Assembly (NCBI RefSeq): GCF_005221385.1
Contig: NZ_CP039903.1
Location: forward strand, 1,426,001-1,490,000
DNA length: 64,000 bases
Source: Agrobacterium tumefaciens
GTDB taxonomy: Bacteria; Pseudomonadota; Alphaproteobacteria; Rhizobiales; Rhizobiaceae
Direction: 5' to 3'
Made by a program: the position numbers and the translations under genes. Of this stretch, positions 8,835-18,517 are shown piece after piece. How positions within the stretch are numbered: position 1 is the first letter of the stretch; each line of letters opens with the position of its first letter. Below the pieces are notes generated by a model. The model saw only the letters and a list, made by a program, of their open reading frames with translations. It ran no database searches and was not told where the DNA came from.

Positions 8835-9329
8835 TCAGCGCTTCAGCTTGGCGTTGAGGGCTTCAAGCACGGCTTTCGGCACGAAGGCGTCGACATTGCC
8901 GCCCATGGCGGCGATCTGCCGGACCAATGTGGCTGTAATGGGTCGCGACGAGGTGCCGGCGGGCAGGAACACGGTCTGGATATCAGGCGCCATCTGGCGG
9001 TTCATGCCGGCCATCTGCATTTCATAATCGAGATCGGTGCCATCGCGCAGGCCGCGCAGCAAAAGGCGCGCTCCGTGCTGACGGGCGGCATCCACCACCA
9101 GATTGTCGAAGGAGACGACTTCCATGCGCGCCGCTTCGCCCGGCAGATGTTCGGCGAGCGCCTGCTTTATCAGCGCCGCCCGCTCCTCAAAGCTGAACAG
9201 CGGCGCTTTTCCGGGATGAATGCCGACGGCAACGATGACTTTCGACGCCACGTTCAGCGCCTGGATAAGCACATCCAGATGTCCGTTGGTCATCGGATCG
9301 AATGATCCTGGATAAAAGGCAATCGTCAT
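8835..9329 (-). CDS. coaD: Phosphopantetheine adenylyltransferase
   Basis: A 164-residue nucleotidyltransferase that adenylates 4'-phosphopantetheine in the fourth step of coenzyme A synthesis. The N-terminal [16 protein letters not shown] holds the T/HxGH nucleotide-binding motif. [17 protein letters not shown] and [20 protein letters not shown] are family signatures. ATG 9329 ([10 protein letters not shown]) is chosen over a start at 9431 because CoaD proteins begin directly at this beta-strand. It heads the block coaD-ppiA-ppiB-queA-tgt-pabB. Confidence 0.94.
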   Translation of the reverse strand: MTIAFYPGSFDPMTNGHLDVLIQALNVASKVIVAVGIHPGKAPLFSFEERAALIKQALAEHLPGEAARMEVVSFDNLVVDAARQHGARLLLRGLRDGTDLDYEMQMAGMNRQMAPDIQTVFLPAGTSSRPITATLVRQIAAMGGNVDAFVPKAVLEALNAKLKR

Positions 9330-9557
9330 ATCGCTCTCAGATGGTGGGCGCGCTTCGATGCTGGGTATCATGTGCCCGCCTTTTGTCATGGAGAGGCACG
9401 CGGCGCAAGACATTATAACCGCACGGCACAACCGCGGCCGTGCCGTGAACCCGCGATGAATGGGCCGTTCAGTGCGGTTTCAGAGCTATTTTGTTTAAAT
9501 GCACAACATCGGGAAACCGAAACGCCCCTCACTCGTTAAGCATCCGGAGAATTGAAA

Positions 9558-9626
9558 ATGCTGGCCTTCATGATCGTCCTTTCGGTCATCGCATCATTCG
9601 CTGCCGAGTATCTTTTTCTCGAATGA
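9558..9626 (+). CDS. Possible 22-residue single-span membrane microprotein
   Basis: A short reading frame, MLAFMIVLSVIASFAAEYLF plus two residues, preceded by GGAGA seven bases before ATG. It is almost entirely hydrophobic and would span the membrane once. I do not recognise it. Support is the ribosome binding site, the transmembrane composition and its position at the head of a run of similar small frames (9767-9946, 9987-10121). It could be chance. Confidence 0.35.
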   Translation: MLAFMIVLSVIASFAAEYLFLE

Positions 9627-9766
9627 CGCCCTTAGCCAGTTTCCTGAACGCCAGATGAACGAGCCATTCAAGGAAGTTTCACAGGCGCGATGCTAATCGA
9701 TTTTTACGATTGACGCGGAACATGTTGAGGCATGGCGCGTTAAGAAAGAACCAAAGGAACGGACAG

Positions 9767-9946
9767 ATGTTTGTAAGAGAAAAACAGTCTACTTCGGCGA
9801 AAATCAGCGTCATCAGCACCGCCTGGACAGTACTGGTTATCGCAATGGTAGCAACGACGTTTAGCCTTTATGAGCAGAAGCCTGAAGCCCAGGGACCGGA
9901 CTACCCGCAGCTGACCGCCCGCTACCAGTATATGAATTATTACTGA
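9767..9946 (+). CDS. Small single-pass membrane protein, unknown
   Basis: A 59-residue frame beginning MFVREKQSTSAKISVISTAW, with a membrane segment at about residues 16-34 and a short polar C-terminus ending YQYMNYY. AAGGAAC lies a few bases before ATG 9767; an upstream in-frame start at 9710 is less likely because it lacks a good binding site. Positive residues before the span suggest the N-terminus is inside. No family is recognised. It lies in the same direction as the 44-residue frame downstream. Confidence 0.5.
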   Translation: MFVREKQSTSAKISVISTAWTVLVIAMVATTFSLYEQKPEAQGPDYPQLTARYQYMNYY

Positions 9947-9986
9947 TAACGGGGACAATTTCCTCGAAACTCCCGGAGACGATATC

Positions 9987-10121
9987 ATGTTCACATTTCT
10001 GACGATGCTTCTGGCCCTGATCAGCGTAATGTTCGTGACATCGATGATCTCCGTCATCGCCGAGATGCGGCGTGAAGACGAGGAATTCAAGGCGACGATC
10101 CGGCGCGACCGCGCTTTCTAA
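9987..10121 (+). CDS. Small single-pass membrane protein, unknown
   Basis: A 44-residue protein: MFTFLTMLLALISVMFVTSM is followed by a charged tail (MRREDEEFKATIRRDRAF). CCCGGAGAC about 9 bases before the ATG is a fair ribosome binding site. A rho-independent terminator at 10168-10190 closes the unit 46 bases after the stop, which supports the gene being real. The form, one N-terminal membrane helix with a short cytoplasmic charged tail, is that of many stress-induced or regulator-type microproteins. No function is known to me. Confidence 0.55.
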   Translation: MFTFLTMLLALISVMFVTSMISVIAEMRREDEEFKATIRRDRAF

Positions 10122-10167
10122 ACGCGGCGAACGGCCTTAACCACCGGTTCAAAAACGATTCTTCGCA

Positions 10168-10190
10168 ACCGCCTGGGCGCTCCGGGCGGT
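10168..10190 (+). terminator. Rho-independent terminator after the small-protein cluster
   Basis: A 9-bp stem (ACCGCCTGG / CCGGGCGGT, one G-T wobble) with a five-base loop is followed by TTTATTTT on the plus strand. It lies 46 bases after the 44-residue gene. Confidence 0.8.
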
Positions 10191-10391
10191 TTTATTTTGC
10201 GCCTCATGACGGCAATCCGGCGAAGATGAAGGCGGAAAAACTCCGCTCCAATCACATAAGCGTTTTCAGAACCCCGTTTTTCCAAGGGAAATTCCCTTCA
10301 ATTTCCGTTTGGATTGATTTAAGGAACGCCGATACGTTGCGGGCCGGAAGGCTGGCGACCGCGATGACGTTCCTGTGAGGTTTGCATAACG

Positions 10392-12284
10392 ATGCTCGAT
10401 TCCCTGAGAAATGCTTCTCGAACCATGGCAGCCAAGCTGCTGCTTCTCCTGCTTGTTGTTTCGTTTGGCGTCTGGGGCGTCTCCGCATCGCTTGTCACCG
10501 CCAATTCCCACGCCGTCATGACGGTGGGTGACCAGACGGTCAGCCCGCAGGAGTTCCGCCTCGCCTATCAGCGCCAGATTTCCGATCTCAGCCGCCAGTT
10601 CGGCACAAGGCTGACGACCGAACAGGCCAAGGCCTTCGGCATCGACCGGCAGGTCTTCAGCCAGCTTGCGGCAGGGGCATCGCTCGACGAGCTTGCATCC
10701 AAGATGAATCTCGGCCTTTCGGAAGATCGCCTTGCCAAGCTCATTGCCGAAGACCCGGCCTTCAAGTCGGTCAACGGCCAGTTCGACCGCAATCTGTTCA
10801 GCGAACGCCTGCGCAATTCCGGCTTCCGCGAGGACGACTATATCAAGGAACGCAGCAAGGTTGCCGTCAGAAGCCAGATTGTCGAAGCCGTGTCAGATGG
10901 TTTTGCCGCACCGCAGGTGCTGGTGGATGCGCTGAAGCAGTATCGCAACGAACAGCGCGCAGTCGACTACGTCATTCTTTCCAACGCCGTCATCCCGCCG
11001 GTCAAGGCACCGGGCGACGATGTGCTCACGCCGTGGTTTGAAACCAACAAGACGAAATATCGCGCACCGGAATTCCGCAAGTTCACCTATGTGAAGCTGG
11101 AACCGTCGGACATTGCCGATCAGGCTTCGGTGACCGACGCGCAGATCGCCGACTATTATAACAGCCACAAGGACAGCTTCCGCACCGCCGGCCGCCGCAC
11201 GGTTGAACAGCTGACCTTTACGGACAAGGAAATGGCTGCCGCTGCCGCCGAACAGATCCGTCTCGGCAACACCACCTATGATCAGGTGGTGAAGGATCAG
11301 GGCAAGACCGCTTCCGACGTGACGCTCGGCGAATTCACCAAGGACACGATCCCCGACCAGTCGATTGCCGACGCAGCCTTCGGCATCCAGAAGGATGGCG
11401 GCGTGTCTGCCGTCGTCGAAGGCTCCTTCGGCCCGGTCATCCTGCGCGTCACCGGCATCAAGCCGGAGACCACCCGCACGCTGGAAGAAGCCAAGGAAGA
11501 TATCCGCAAGGACCTCGCCACTGCCGCAGCGGCGGAAGAAGTCACCAATGTGCACGACCGTTACGAGGATCTGCGCGCCGGTGGTTCGTCGCTTGCCGAT
11601 GCCGCAAAGCAGCTGAACCTCAAGCCCGTCACCATTGCCGCCATCGATGCCGCCGGCCTCGATGAAAAGGGCGACGCGGTCGAGGGCCTGCCTTCGCCGC
11701 AACTGGCACAGGAAGTCTTCAAGACAGAACCCGGCACCGAAGCCCTGCCGATCAATCTCGGCCGCGAAGGCTACATCTGGTTCGATGCCGAGCAGATCAT
11801 CCCCGCCCGCGACCGCACGCTTGCCGAAGTGCGCGACGACGTCGTGGCCGACTGGACGTCCGAGCAGCAGCGCACAGCACTTGCCGCCAAGGCCGACGAG
11901 CTGAAGGCCCGCGTTGAAAAGGGCGAGACGCTTGAGGCTGTTGCCGGCGAGCTCAGCCTTGCCGTCGAACAGAAATCCGGCCTGCGCCGCACCAGTGAGG
12001 ATGCGATTTTCGGCCGCCAGACGATTGCCGCCGTTTTCTCCGGCGCTGAAGGCGTGGTTGGCACGGCGGCAGATGCCGAGGGTTCCAGCCGCATCCTCTT
12101 CAAGGTCACCTCGGTTGACACCAACGCCCCGGCCGACGCGCTTGCCAATGACGACCAGCAATTTACCGCCATTGCCCGTGCAGCCGGCGACGATATGCTG
12201 GACCAGATGGTCAACCGTCTGCAGAACGACTATGGTGTGACCATCAATCAGGCCCTCGCCGATCAGGCGATGGTCGGCTTCTGA
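10392..12284 (+). CDS. ppiD: PpiD/SurA-type periplasmic peptidyl-prolyl isomerase, membrane anchored
   Basis: A 630-residue protein with one N-terminal membrane segment (about residues 14-36, [19 protein letters not shown]), an N-terminal SurA-like chaperone region (VTDQTV.PQEF-type), a central parvulin-like PPIase region (about residues 240-370) and a long C-terminal periplasmic part. It should help outer-membrane and secreted proteins fold as they leave the Sec translocon. It is 16 bases upstream of trpD, an arrangement common in Rhizobiales. The parvulin domain looks degenerate in its catalytic residues, as in many PpiD proteins, so chaperone activity may dominate. Confidence 0.88.
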   Translation: MLDSLRNASRTMAAKLLLLLLVVSFGVWGVSASLVTANSHAVMTVGDQTVSPQEFRLAYQRQISDLSRQFGTRLTTEQAKAFGIDRQVFSQLAAGASLDELASKMNLGLSEDRLAKLIAEDPAFKSVNGQFDRNLFSERLRNSGFREDDYIKERSKVAVRSQIVEAVSDGFAAPQVLVDALKQYRNEQRAVDYVILSNAVIPPVKAPGDDVLTPWFETNKTKYRAPEFRKFTYVKLEPSDIADQASVTDAQIADYYNSHKDSFRTAGRRTVEQLTFTDKEMAAAAAEQIRLGNTTYDQVVKDQGKTASDVTLGEFTKDTIPDQSIADAAFGIQKDGGVSAVVEGSFGPVILRVTGIKPETTRTLEEAKEDIRKDLATAAAAEEVTNVHDRYEDLRAGGSSLADAAKQLNLKPVTIAAIDAAGLDEKGDAVEGLPSPQLAQEVFKTEPGTEALPINLGREGYIWFDAEQIIPARDRTLAEVRDDVVADWTSEQQRTALAAKADELKARVEKGETLEAVAGELSLAVEQKSGLRRTSEDAIFGRQTIAAVFSGAEGVVGTAADAEGSSRILFKVTSVDTNAPADALANDDQQFTAIARAAGDDMLDQMVNRLQNDYGVTINQALADQAMVGF

Positions 12285-12300
12285 CCGGGGGGCGGAAACC

Positions 12301-13344
12301 ATGGCCGAACTGAAGCCGCTGATCGCCAAGGTCGCGAACGGAGAAAGCCTGAACCGCGAGGATGCGCGGACGGCCTTTGACATTCTGATGTCGGGCGAAG
12401 CCACCCCGTCGCAGATCGGTGGTTTCCTGATGGCGCTGCGCGTGCGCGGCGAAACGGTCGACGAAATCGTCGGCGCCGTTTCCTCCATGCGCGCCCGCAT
12501 GCTGCCGGTCTCGGCTCCCGCCAATGCCATCGATATCGTCGGAACCGGCGGTGATGGCATCGGCACCTATAATATCTCGACGCTGGCTTCGATCATCGTT
12601 GCCGGCACGGGCCTGCCGGTCGCCAAGCATGGCAACCGGGCGCTGAGCTCCAAATCGGGCACGGCGGATGCGTTGTCCGCGCTCGGCGTGAAGCTCGATA
12701 TCGGTCCTGATCTCATCGCCCGCTGCATCGCAGAGGCGGGGCTTGGCTTCATGTTCGCGCAGATGCACCATTCCGCCATGCGCCATGTCGGCCCGAGCCG
12801 TGTCGAACTCGGCACAAGGACGATCTTCAACCTGCTCGGCCCGCTCTCCAACCCGGCGGGTGCAAAGCGCCAGTTGCTCGGCGTCTTTTCTCCGCGCTGG
12901 CTGGTGCCGCTTGCCGAAGTGCTGCGCGATCTCGGTTCGGAAAGCATCTGGGTGGTACATGGCGATGGCATGGATGAAGTCACCACCACGGGCGTCACCC
13001 ATGTGGCGGCACTGGAAGATGGCAAGATCCGCACCTTCGATCTGACCCCGAAGGATTTCGGTGTCGACGTCGCGGCAATGGCTGATCTGAAAGGCGGCGA
13101 TGGCATTGCCAATGCGGCGGCATTGCGCGACGTCCTGTCGGGCAAACGCAATGCCTATCGTGACGTGTCGCTCTGCAACGCGGCGGCTGCCCTTGTCATC
13201 GCCGGCAAGGCCGAAACATTGGGTCAGGCGATGGCGATCGTCAGCGAGGCGCTGGACAGCGGTGCGGCGGCGGCGGCGCTTGACCGTCTGGTCCTCGTTT
13301 CCAACGAAGCAGATGCCACGCAGGCCGACCACAAGCAGGAATGA
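12301..13344 (+). CDS. trpD: Anthranilate phosphoribosyltransferase
   Basis: A 347-residue enzyme of tryptophan synthesis that joins anthranilate to PRPP. The PRPP-binding GTGGDG (residues 82-87, within [17 protein letters not shown]), the [21 protein letters not shown] segment and the [10 protein letters not shown] motif are intact. It is followed 10 bases later by trpC. trpE(G) and trpFBA are not in the window, as expected for the split trp genes of Rhizobiales. Confidence 0.96.
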   Translation: MAELKPLIAKVANGESLNREDARTAFDILMSGEATPSQIGGFLMALRVRGETVDEIVGAVSSMRARMLPVSAPANAIDIVGTGGDGIGTYNISTLASIIVAGTGLPVAKHGNRALSSKSGTADALSALGVKLDIGPDLIARCIAEAGLGFMFAQMHHSAMRHVGPSRVELGTRTIFNLLGPLSNPAGAKRQLLGVFSPRWLVPLAEVLRDLGSESIWVVHGDGMDEVTTTGVTHVAALEDGKIRTFDLTPKDFGVDVAAMADLKGGDGIANAAALRDVLSGKRNAYRDVSLCNAAAALVIAGKAETLGQAMAIVSEALDSGAAAAALDRLVLVSNEADATQADHKQE

Positions 13345-13354
13345 GAGCGAGACC

Positions 13355-14170
13355 ATGAGCGACATTCTGAAAAAGATCGAAATCTACAAGCGCGAAGAAA
13401 TCGCCGCTGCCAAGGCCACGGTCTCATTGGCCGATCTGAAAGCCATGGCCGCTGACCAGAGCGCGCCGCGTGGTTTCTACAAGGCGCTCCGGGCAAAGCA
13501 GGCCGAAGGCAAGTTCGGCCTGATCGCCGAGATCAAGAAGGCCAGCCCGTCGAAAGGCCTGATCCGCCCGGATTTCGATCCGCCGGCGCTGGCTGCTGAC
13601 TATGAGGCGGGCGGTGCCGCCTGTCTTTCGGTGCTGACGGATAGGCCAAGCTTTCAGGGCGCCCCGGAATTCCTGACCGACGCCCGCAATGCCTGCACTT
13701 TGCCGGCTTTGCGCAAGGATTTCATGTTCGATACCTATCAGGTGCATGAGGCCCGCGCCTGGGGCGCAGACTGCATTCTGCTCATCATGGCGTCGCTCTC
13801 CGACGATGAAGCCAAACGCCTTGAAGACGAGGCTTTCATGCTCGGCATGGATGTGCTGGTCGAGGTGCATGACGCGGAGGAAACCGAACGGGCCCTGAAG
13901 CTCGCCTCGCCGCTGCTTGGCATCAACAATCGCAACCTGCGCACCTTCGAGGTCAGCCTCGAAACCAGCGAGAAGCTGGCGGGCCTCGTGCCGGCCGAAA
14001 AGCTGCTGGTGGGCGAGAGCGGCATCTTCACCTTCGAAGATTGCCAGCGTCTCGAAAAAAGCGGCATCAGCACCTTCCTCGTGGGCGAAAGCCTAATGCG
14101 CAAGGACGATGTGGCGGCGGCCACCAAAGCGCTGCTGACGGGCCAATCCGGCATTCTGGCAGCCGAGTAA
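13355..14170 (+). CDS. trpC: Indole-3-glycerol phosphate synthase
   Basis: A 271-residue TIM-barrel enzyme that cyclises carboxyphenylamino-deoxyribulose phosphate to indole-3-glycerol phosphate. Signature segments are [16 protein letters not shown] with its catalytic lysine, [20 protein letters not shown], and [16 protein letters not shown], then [12 protein letters not shown] 13355 ([16 protein letters not shown]) is preceded by GAGCGAG and gives the usual length. It lies between trpD and moaC with short gaps, so tryptophan and molybdopterin genes share one transcript here. Confidence 0.96.
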   Translation: MSDILKKIEIYKREEIAAAKATVSLADLKAMAADQSAPRGFYKALRAKQAEGKFGLIAEIKKASPSKGLIRPDFDPPALAADYEAGGAACLSVLTDRPSFQGAPEFLTDARNACTLPALRKDFMFDTYQVHEARAWGADCILLIMASLSDDEAKRLEDEAFMLGMDVLVEVHDAEETERALKLASPLLGINNRNLRTFEVSLETSEKLAGLVPAEKLLVGESGIFTFEDCQRLEKSGISTFLVGESLMRKDDVAAATKALLTGQSGILAAE

Positions 14171-14177
14171 TATCCCG

Positions 14178-14669
<492 letters not shown>

Positions 14670-15887
14670 ATGAAACCGCTGCTGCCCGTAGATGATGCCA
14701 CAAGGCGCCTTCTGGAAGCGGCGGTTCCGGTAACCGGTAGCGAAACCCTGCCGCTTGCCGAATGTGACGGCCGCGTCCTCTCGGCCGATCTGGCGGCGCA
14801 CCTCACCCAGCCGCCTTTTGACGCCTCGGCCATGGATGGCTACGCGCTGCGCAGCGCCGATGCCCCTGAGATCGGTTCAGTCCTGACCGTCATCGGCCAG
14901 GCGGCTGCCGGCCATGCTTTTACCGGCAATCTGGGTGAAGGCGAAGCAGTGCGCATCTTCACCGGCGCGCCCGTGCCTGAGGGAGCCGATACCATCCTCA
15001 TTCAGGAAGATGCGGAAGTGCTGGAAGGCGGCAAGATCCGCACCACCTTCGAAGTCACCGCCGGGAGACACATTCGCCCCCGCGGGCAGGATTTTGCGCA
15101 GGGCGAAACGGTTCTGCAAGCCGGGCGCGAACTCGGCTTCACCGACCTGACACTTGCAGCGGCCATGAACCACGCCACACTTGCCGTCTACCGCAAGCCG
15201 CGCATCGCCATCCTCGCCACCGGCGACGAATTGCTGCCGCCGGGAAGCACGCCGAACCCGGCTCAGATCATCGCCTCCAACACTTTCGGCGTCGCAGCCC
15301 TCGCCCGTCAGGCGGGCGCCGATATTCTCGACCTCGGCATCATTGCCGATGACGATACGTTGATCCGCGCCGCCATCGGCAAGGCCGTCGCAGCCAAGGT
15401 GGATGTGCTGGTGACGCTGGGCGGCGCCTCCGTCGGCGACCACGATCTCGTGCAGGCGGCACTGAAGGCGGAAGGCATGCAGCTGGATTTCTGGCGCATC
15501 GCCATGCGCCCCGGAAAGCCGCTGATGGTCGGCGCGATCGGCACGATGCAGGTTCTCGGCCTGCCCGGAAACCCAGTCGCCAGCCTCGTCTGCAGCCTCT
15601 TGTTTCTCGAACCGCTGATCCGCAGGATCGCCCGCCGCGCGCCTCTGGAACGCAAAGTTACTGTAAGGACCGCAGCGCCGCTAAAGGCCAATGACCATCG
15701 GCAGGATTATCTTCGCGCCCGTCTCCGCACCGACGACAGCGGTGAACGCGTAGCGGAAGCCTATGCCAAACAGGATTCATCGATGATGAACATCCTTGCC
15801 CATTCCGACGTCCTGATCATACGTCCGCCACATGCGCCGGAAGCACCGGCAGGCACGGAATGCCCGGTTATAAAGCTCAGGACCTGA
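14670..15887 (+). CDS. moeA: Molybdopterin molybdenumtransferase
   Basis: A 405-residue enzyme that inserts molybdate into adenylated molybdopterin. Recognisable segments are [80 protein letters not shown] and [13 protein letters not shown]. It is directly coupled to moaC and is the last gene of the ppiD-trpD-trpC-moaC-moeA unit. Length is typical. Confidence 0.96.
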   Translation: MKPLLPVDDATRRLLEAAVPVTGSETLPLAECDGRVLSADLAAHLTQPPFDASAMDGYALRSADAPEIGSVLTVIGQAAAGHAFTGNLGEGEAVRIFTGAPVPEGADTILIQEDAEVLEGGKIRTTFEVTAGRHIRPRGQDFAQGETVLQAGRELGFTDLTLAAAMNHATLAVYRKPRIAILATGDELLPPGSTPNPAQIIASNTFGVAALARQAGADILDLGIIADDDTLIRAAIGKAVAAKVDVLVTLGGASVGDHDLVQAALKAEGMQLDFWRIAMRPGKPLMVGAIGTMQVLGLPGNPVASLVCSLLFLEPLIRRIARRAPLERKVTVRTAAPLKANDHRQDYLRARLRTDDSGERVAEAYAKQDSSMMNILAHSDVLIIRPPHAPEAPAGTECPVIKLRT

Positions 15888-16376
15888 CGCCGCCCGAGAG
15901 CCGCCGGATCAAAACGGTACACTGTTTCAAAAGCTCGACAGATATCATCCCAATACCGGCGCAAACCGCGCCGTCCGGCGTTGAGACCATCAAATAAAAA
16001 CTGTAAGATTCTTGCGTTTAGACATGAGCGGCGAAATTTTCCGCCTATAGGCCATGTCTTGCCGAATTGAAAAATGCCCCGACCCGACGTTTCCCTTCCT
16101 AGCATCCTGTATTGCTGTGCCAAAATAAATCACTCGAAAAGCGTTATCGGGATTGACAGAATAAATACGATGCTGTCACCAAGGCGAATAGTAGAGGGAA
16201 AAAACTCCGGAAATTTCTAAAAATGAAAATTACTTATAATTATCAATTAAATAAGATAAAAATCAGCGAAAATGGAATTTCCGGGAACAAAAATTAGTTT
16301 TCCATAAATTAAGCTTTCCAAAACAGCCCGCATAATAATAATCATTGTCTATAAGCAGACTCACTGGAGTTTCTTG
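15888..16376. other. Intergenic region upstream of the diguanylate cyclase
   Basis: No gene is visible in these 489 bases. The right half (about 16130-16340) is markedly AT-rich for this genome, with runs such as AAATTACTTATAATTATC, and probably contains the promoter of the diguanylate cyclase. No clear terminator was found after moeA. Confidence 0.5.
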
Positions 16377-17447
16377 ATGAACACGGCATCCACGCCCAAA
16401 ACAACGGGACCCGACATTGCCGGGCAGATTGCCTACGCCATGCGGAGCATGGGTGTTTCGCCGATCCCGCGTAATTACAGCCTTTTCTACGAAGCCTATA
16501 TCGGCTCGAACCCGGCGCTGACGAAGGATCTGGCGGCACTTGGAAGCCGGGCCACGCAGGAGGATCTGGACGAACTGTCCACGCGCCACGGCGAAAGCAA
16601 TCCGGTCAGGGCAATCGACGACGCGCATGAAAAGCTCAGGCGTGAACTGGAAGCGTTGCTGGGCACATTGCGGCGGGAACAATCCTCCATCGAGAACTAC
16701 AACAGGATACTTGGCGAAACGCGCCAGCGCATCGATGACAAGAACGCCTCCAGCACCAATATTCTGAAGAATGCGATCCTGTTGCTGGCCGAAGCCACGG
16801 GCACAAAGATCACCGACGGTGAAAAGGCGTTCAACGACGTCAATCGCCATGCCGAAGAAATGCACCAGGTCCGCCTGGAGCTGGATGAATATAAGCGCAT
16901 CGCCAATACCGACTCGCTGACGCGCCTTTCCAACCGCCGCGCCTTCGATGACCGGCTGGCTTCCGTCTACGACGGCTCCATCGGCCTGCAATATACGTCG
17001 CTGGTGCTGCTCGATATCGACCATTTCAAGCGGATAAACGATACGTTCGGCCATCCGGTCGGCGACAAGATACTGGCAACCGTCGCCTCGGTCATCCGCG
17101 CCAATGTCCGCAAGGACGGTTTCGTCGCAAGAAGCGGCGGTGAGGAATTCGCGATCATTCTCGACGGCAATACGCCGGAGGAAGTGATGGTGATGTGCGA
17201 GCGCATCCGCCTGTCGCTGGAAAGCACCCCCTTCCGCAATTCAAGATCCGGCGCCGATTATGGCACGGTGACGATCTCCATCGGTTTCGCCTCCGCTTCG
17301 CAGGCCAACAATCCGGGAGAGCTTTATGGCCATGCCGACACGGCGCTTTACCACGCCAAGGAAACCGGCAGAAACCGCTCCGTCTTTTACGAGGACGGCA
17401 TGCAGAAGAACTATACCGGCAAGAACTGGCTGATTTACCGGACGTGA
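16377..17447 (+). CDS. dgcB: GGDEF diguanylate cyclase, soluble
   Basis: A 356-residue protein with a helical N-terminal region (no membrane span; coiled-coil-like residues about 70-175) and a C-terminal GGDEF domain. NTDSLTRLSNRRAFDDRL opens the domain, DIDHFKRINDTFGHPVGD carries the metal-binding Asp, and RSGGEEFAIIL is the active GGEEF motif, so it should make cyclic di-GMP from two GTP. The inhibitory I-site RxxD is not in register: Arg is present at -9 from the motif but the Asp is displaced, suggesting weak product inhibition. ATG 16377 follows CTGGAG. From remembered gene order round exoR, this corresponds to Agrobacterium DgcB, which promotes unipolar polysaccharide, cellulose and attachment; that assignment is inference. 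Confidence 0.85.
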   Translation: MNTASTPKTTGPDIAGQIAYAMRSMGVSPIPRNYSLFYEAYIGSNPALTKDLAALGSRATQEDLDELSTRHGESNPVRAIDDAHEKLRRELEALLGTLRREQSSIENYNRILGETRQRIDDKNASSTNILKNAILLLAEATGTKITDGEKAFNDVNRHAEEMHQVRLELDEYKRIANTDSLTRLSNRRAFDDRLASVYDGSIGLQYTSLVLLDIDHFKRINDTFGHPVGDKILATVASVIRANVRKDGFVARSGGEEFAIILDGNTPEEVMVMCERIRLSLESTPFRNSRSGADYGTVTISIGFASASQANNPGELYGHADTALYHAKETGRNRSVFYEDGMQKNYTGKNWLIYRT

Positions 17448-17862
17448 ATGATGAAAAGCCGGAGACATCTTCTCCGTCATGCCGGACCTGGTGGCATGTA
17501 AGTTAATGGTGAACGTTGCGTATTTTTCTCGACGTCACCCTTGGGCTTGTCCCAAGGATCTAAACACGTCAACAAAATCAGGACGTTGCAGATCCTCGGG
17601 ACGGGCCCGAGGATGACGTCAGAGCGCTTGGCGAGGTTTGCCATTCATCGGATGACGCACATACTTCATTCATGTCAGAAAGCTGGGATGCGTCTGAACA
17701 GCATTGAAAATCAATGCTATAGACGGCACTCGAAAATTTAAACCGGACAGCAGTGGCTCAAGGCCGGCGTGGTGACGAGCTACGGATGCTCCTTTTTCGC
17801 CAATGGCGTGAGCCTTGCAAAGCCTTGCTTAGCAGCCCCGATGGTCGCTTCGGCATGGCGCC
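17448..17862. other. Intergenic region with repeat remnants
   Basis: No gene is visible. The region holds a short fragment of repeat family B (CCGTCATGCCGGACCTGGTG at about 17477) and a diverged family A element (17527-17621). These separate the convergent dgcB and flavin-binding genes. Confidence 0.5.
17527..17621. repeat. Palindromic intergenic repeat, family A (copy 2, diverged)
   Basis: Left arm CGACGTCACCCTTGGGCTTG with CCCAAGGATC and right arm GATCCTCGGGACGGGCCCGAGG with ATGACGTC match the family A arms imperfectly. The centre is about 30 bases longer than in the other copies. The imperfect arms suggest an old copy. Confidence 0.75.
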
Positions 17863-18471
17863 TCACCACATCGTAGCCGCCGCCCGCGCCGCCCATTCGC
17901 GGTCATAGGTTTCCTGATCGAACTCCGCTTTCGCGGCTTTCAGCAGCACACCCGGGGTGGGTAGCGACGCCGGTTCGACGAAGTGTTCCGGGTTCCACAG
18001 TTCCGAACGCATCAATGCCCGGGCGCACTGGAAATAGACCTCACCAATCGTCACCACGATAACGGTGCGCGGATGTTTGCCGTCCATCTCAAAGCTCTGC
18101 AGCAGCTCCGGATCAACCGAAACTACGGCGCGGCCGTTGATCCGCATCGTCGTATTCGAGCCGGGAATGAGGAACATCAGCGCCACCCGTGGGTCACGCA
18201 CGATGTTGAGAAGGGAGTCGACACGGTTGTTGCCGCGCCAGTCCGGCAGCAGCACGGTCTTGTCATCCGCTACCCGCACCACACCGCCCTTGTCACCACG
18301 CGGTGAACAGTCCATGCCTTCCGGCCCCACCGTCGCCAGCGCCAGAAAGGGTGACGCCTCGATCATCAGCCGGTATTCCGCCGTGAGCGTGGCCGTCACC
18401 TTCGCAACCGAGGCTTCGCTCGTGCCGTCATAGATGGCCTTCAGTTCCTCAACAGTACGAATGATCGTCAT
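17863..18471 (-). CDS. Pyridoxamine 5'-phosphate oxidase-family flavin-binding protein
   Basis: A 202-residue split-barrel protein. FLALATVGPEGMDCSPRGDKGGVVRV is the usual FMN-binding opening of this family, followed by DWRGNNRVDSLLNIVRDPRVALMFLIPGSNTTMRINGRA. It resembles the MSMEG_1061-type group rather than PdxH: the PdxH substrate-binding C-terminal RxR..W pattern is absent. A flavin- or F420-like redox role is probable but the substrate is unknown. It is transcribed after the antiporter gene, 46 bases downstream. Confidence 0.8.
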   Translation of the reverse strand: MTIIRTVEELKAIYDGTSEASVAKVTATLTAEYRLMIEASPFLALATVGPEGMDCSPRGDKGGVVRVADDKTVLLPDWRGNNRVDSLLNIVRDPRVALMFLIPGSNTTMRINGRAVVSVDPELLQSFEMDGKHPRTVIVVTIGEVYFQCARALMRSELWNPEHFVEPASLPTPGVLLKAAKAEFDQETYDREWAARAAATMW

Positions 18472-18517
18472 ATTCGCCTCAATCCCTCGAAATTTGCTTC
18501 ATCTGCCGGAAGGGCAT

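Noticed and set aside
10893..12566. A 557-codon minus-strand frame opposite ppiD and trpD
   Set aside because: It overlaps two well-supported genes and has no recognisable motif.
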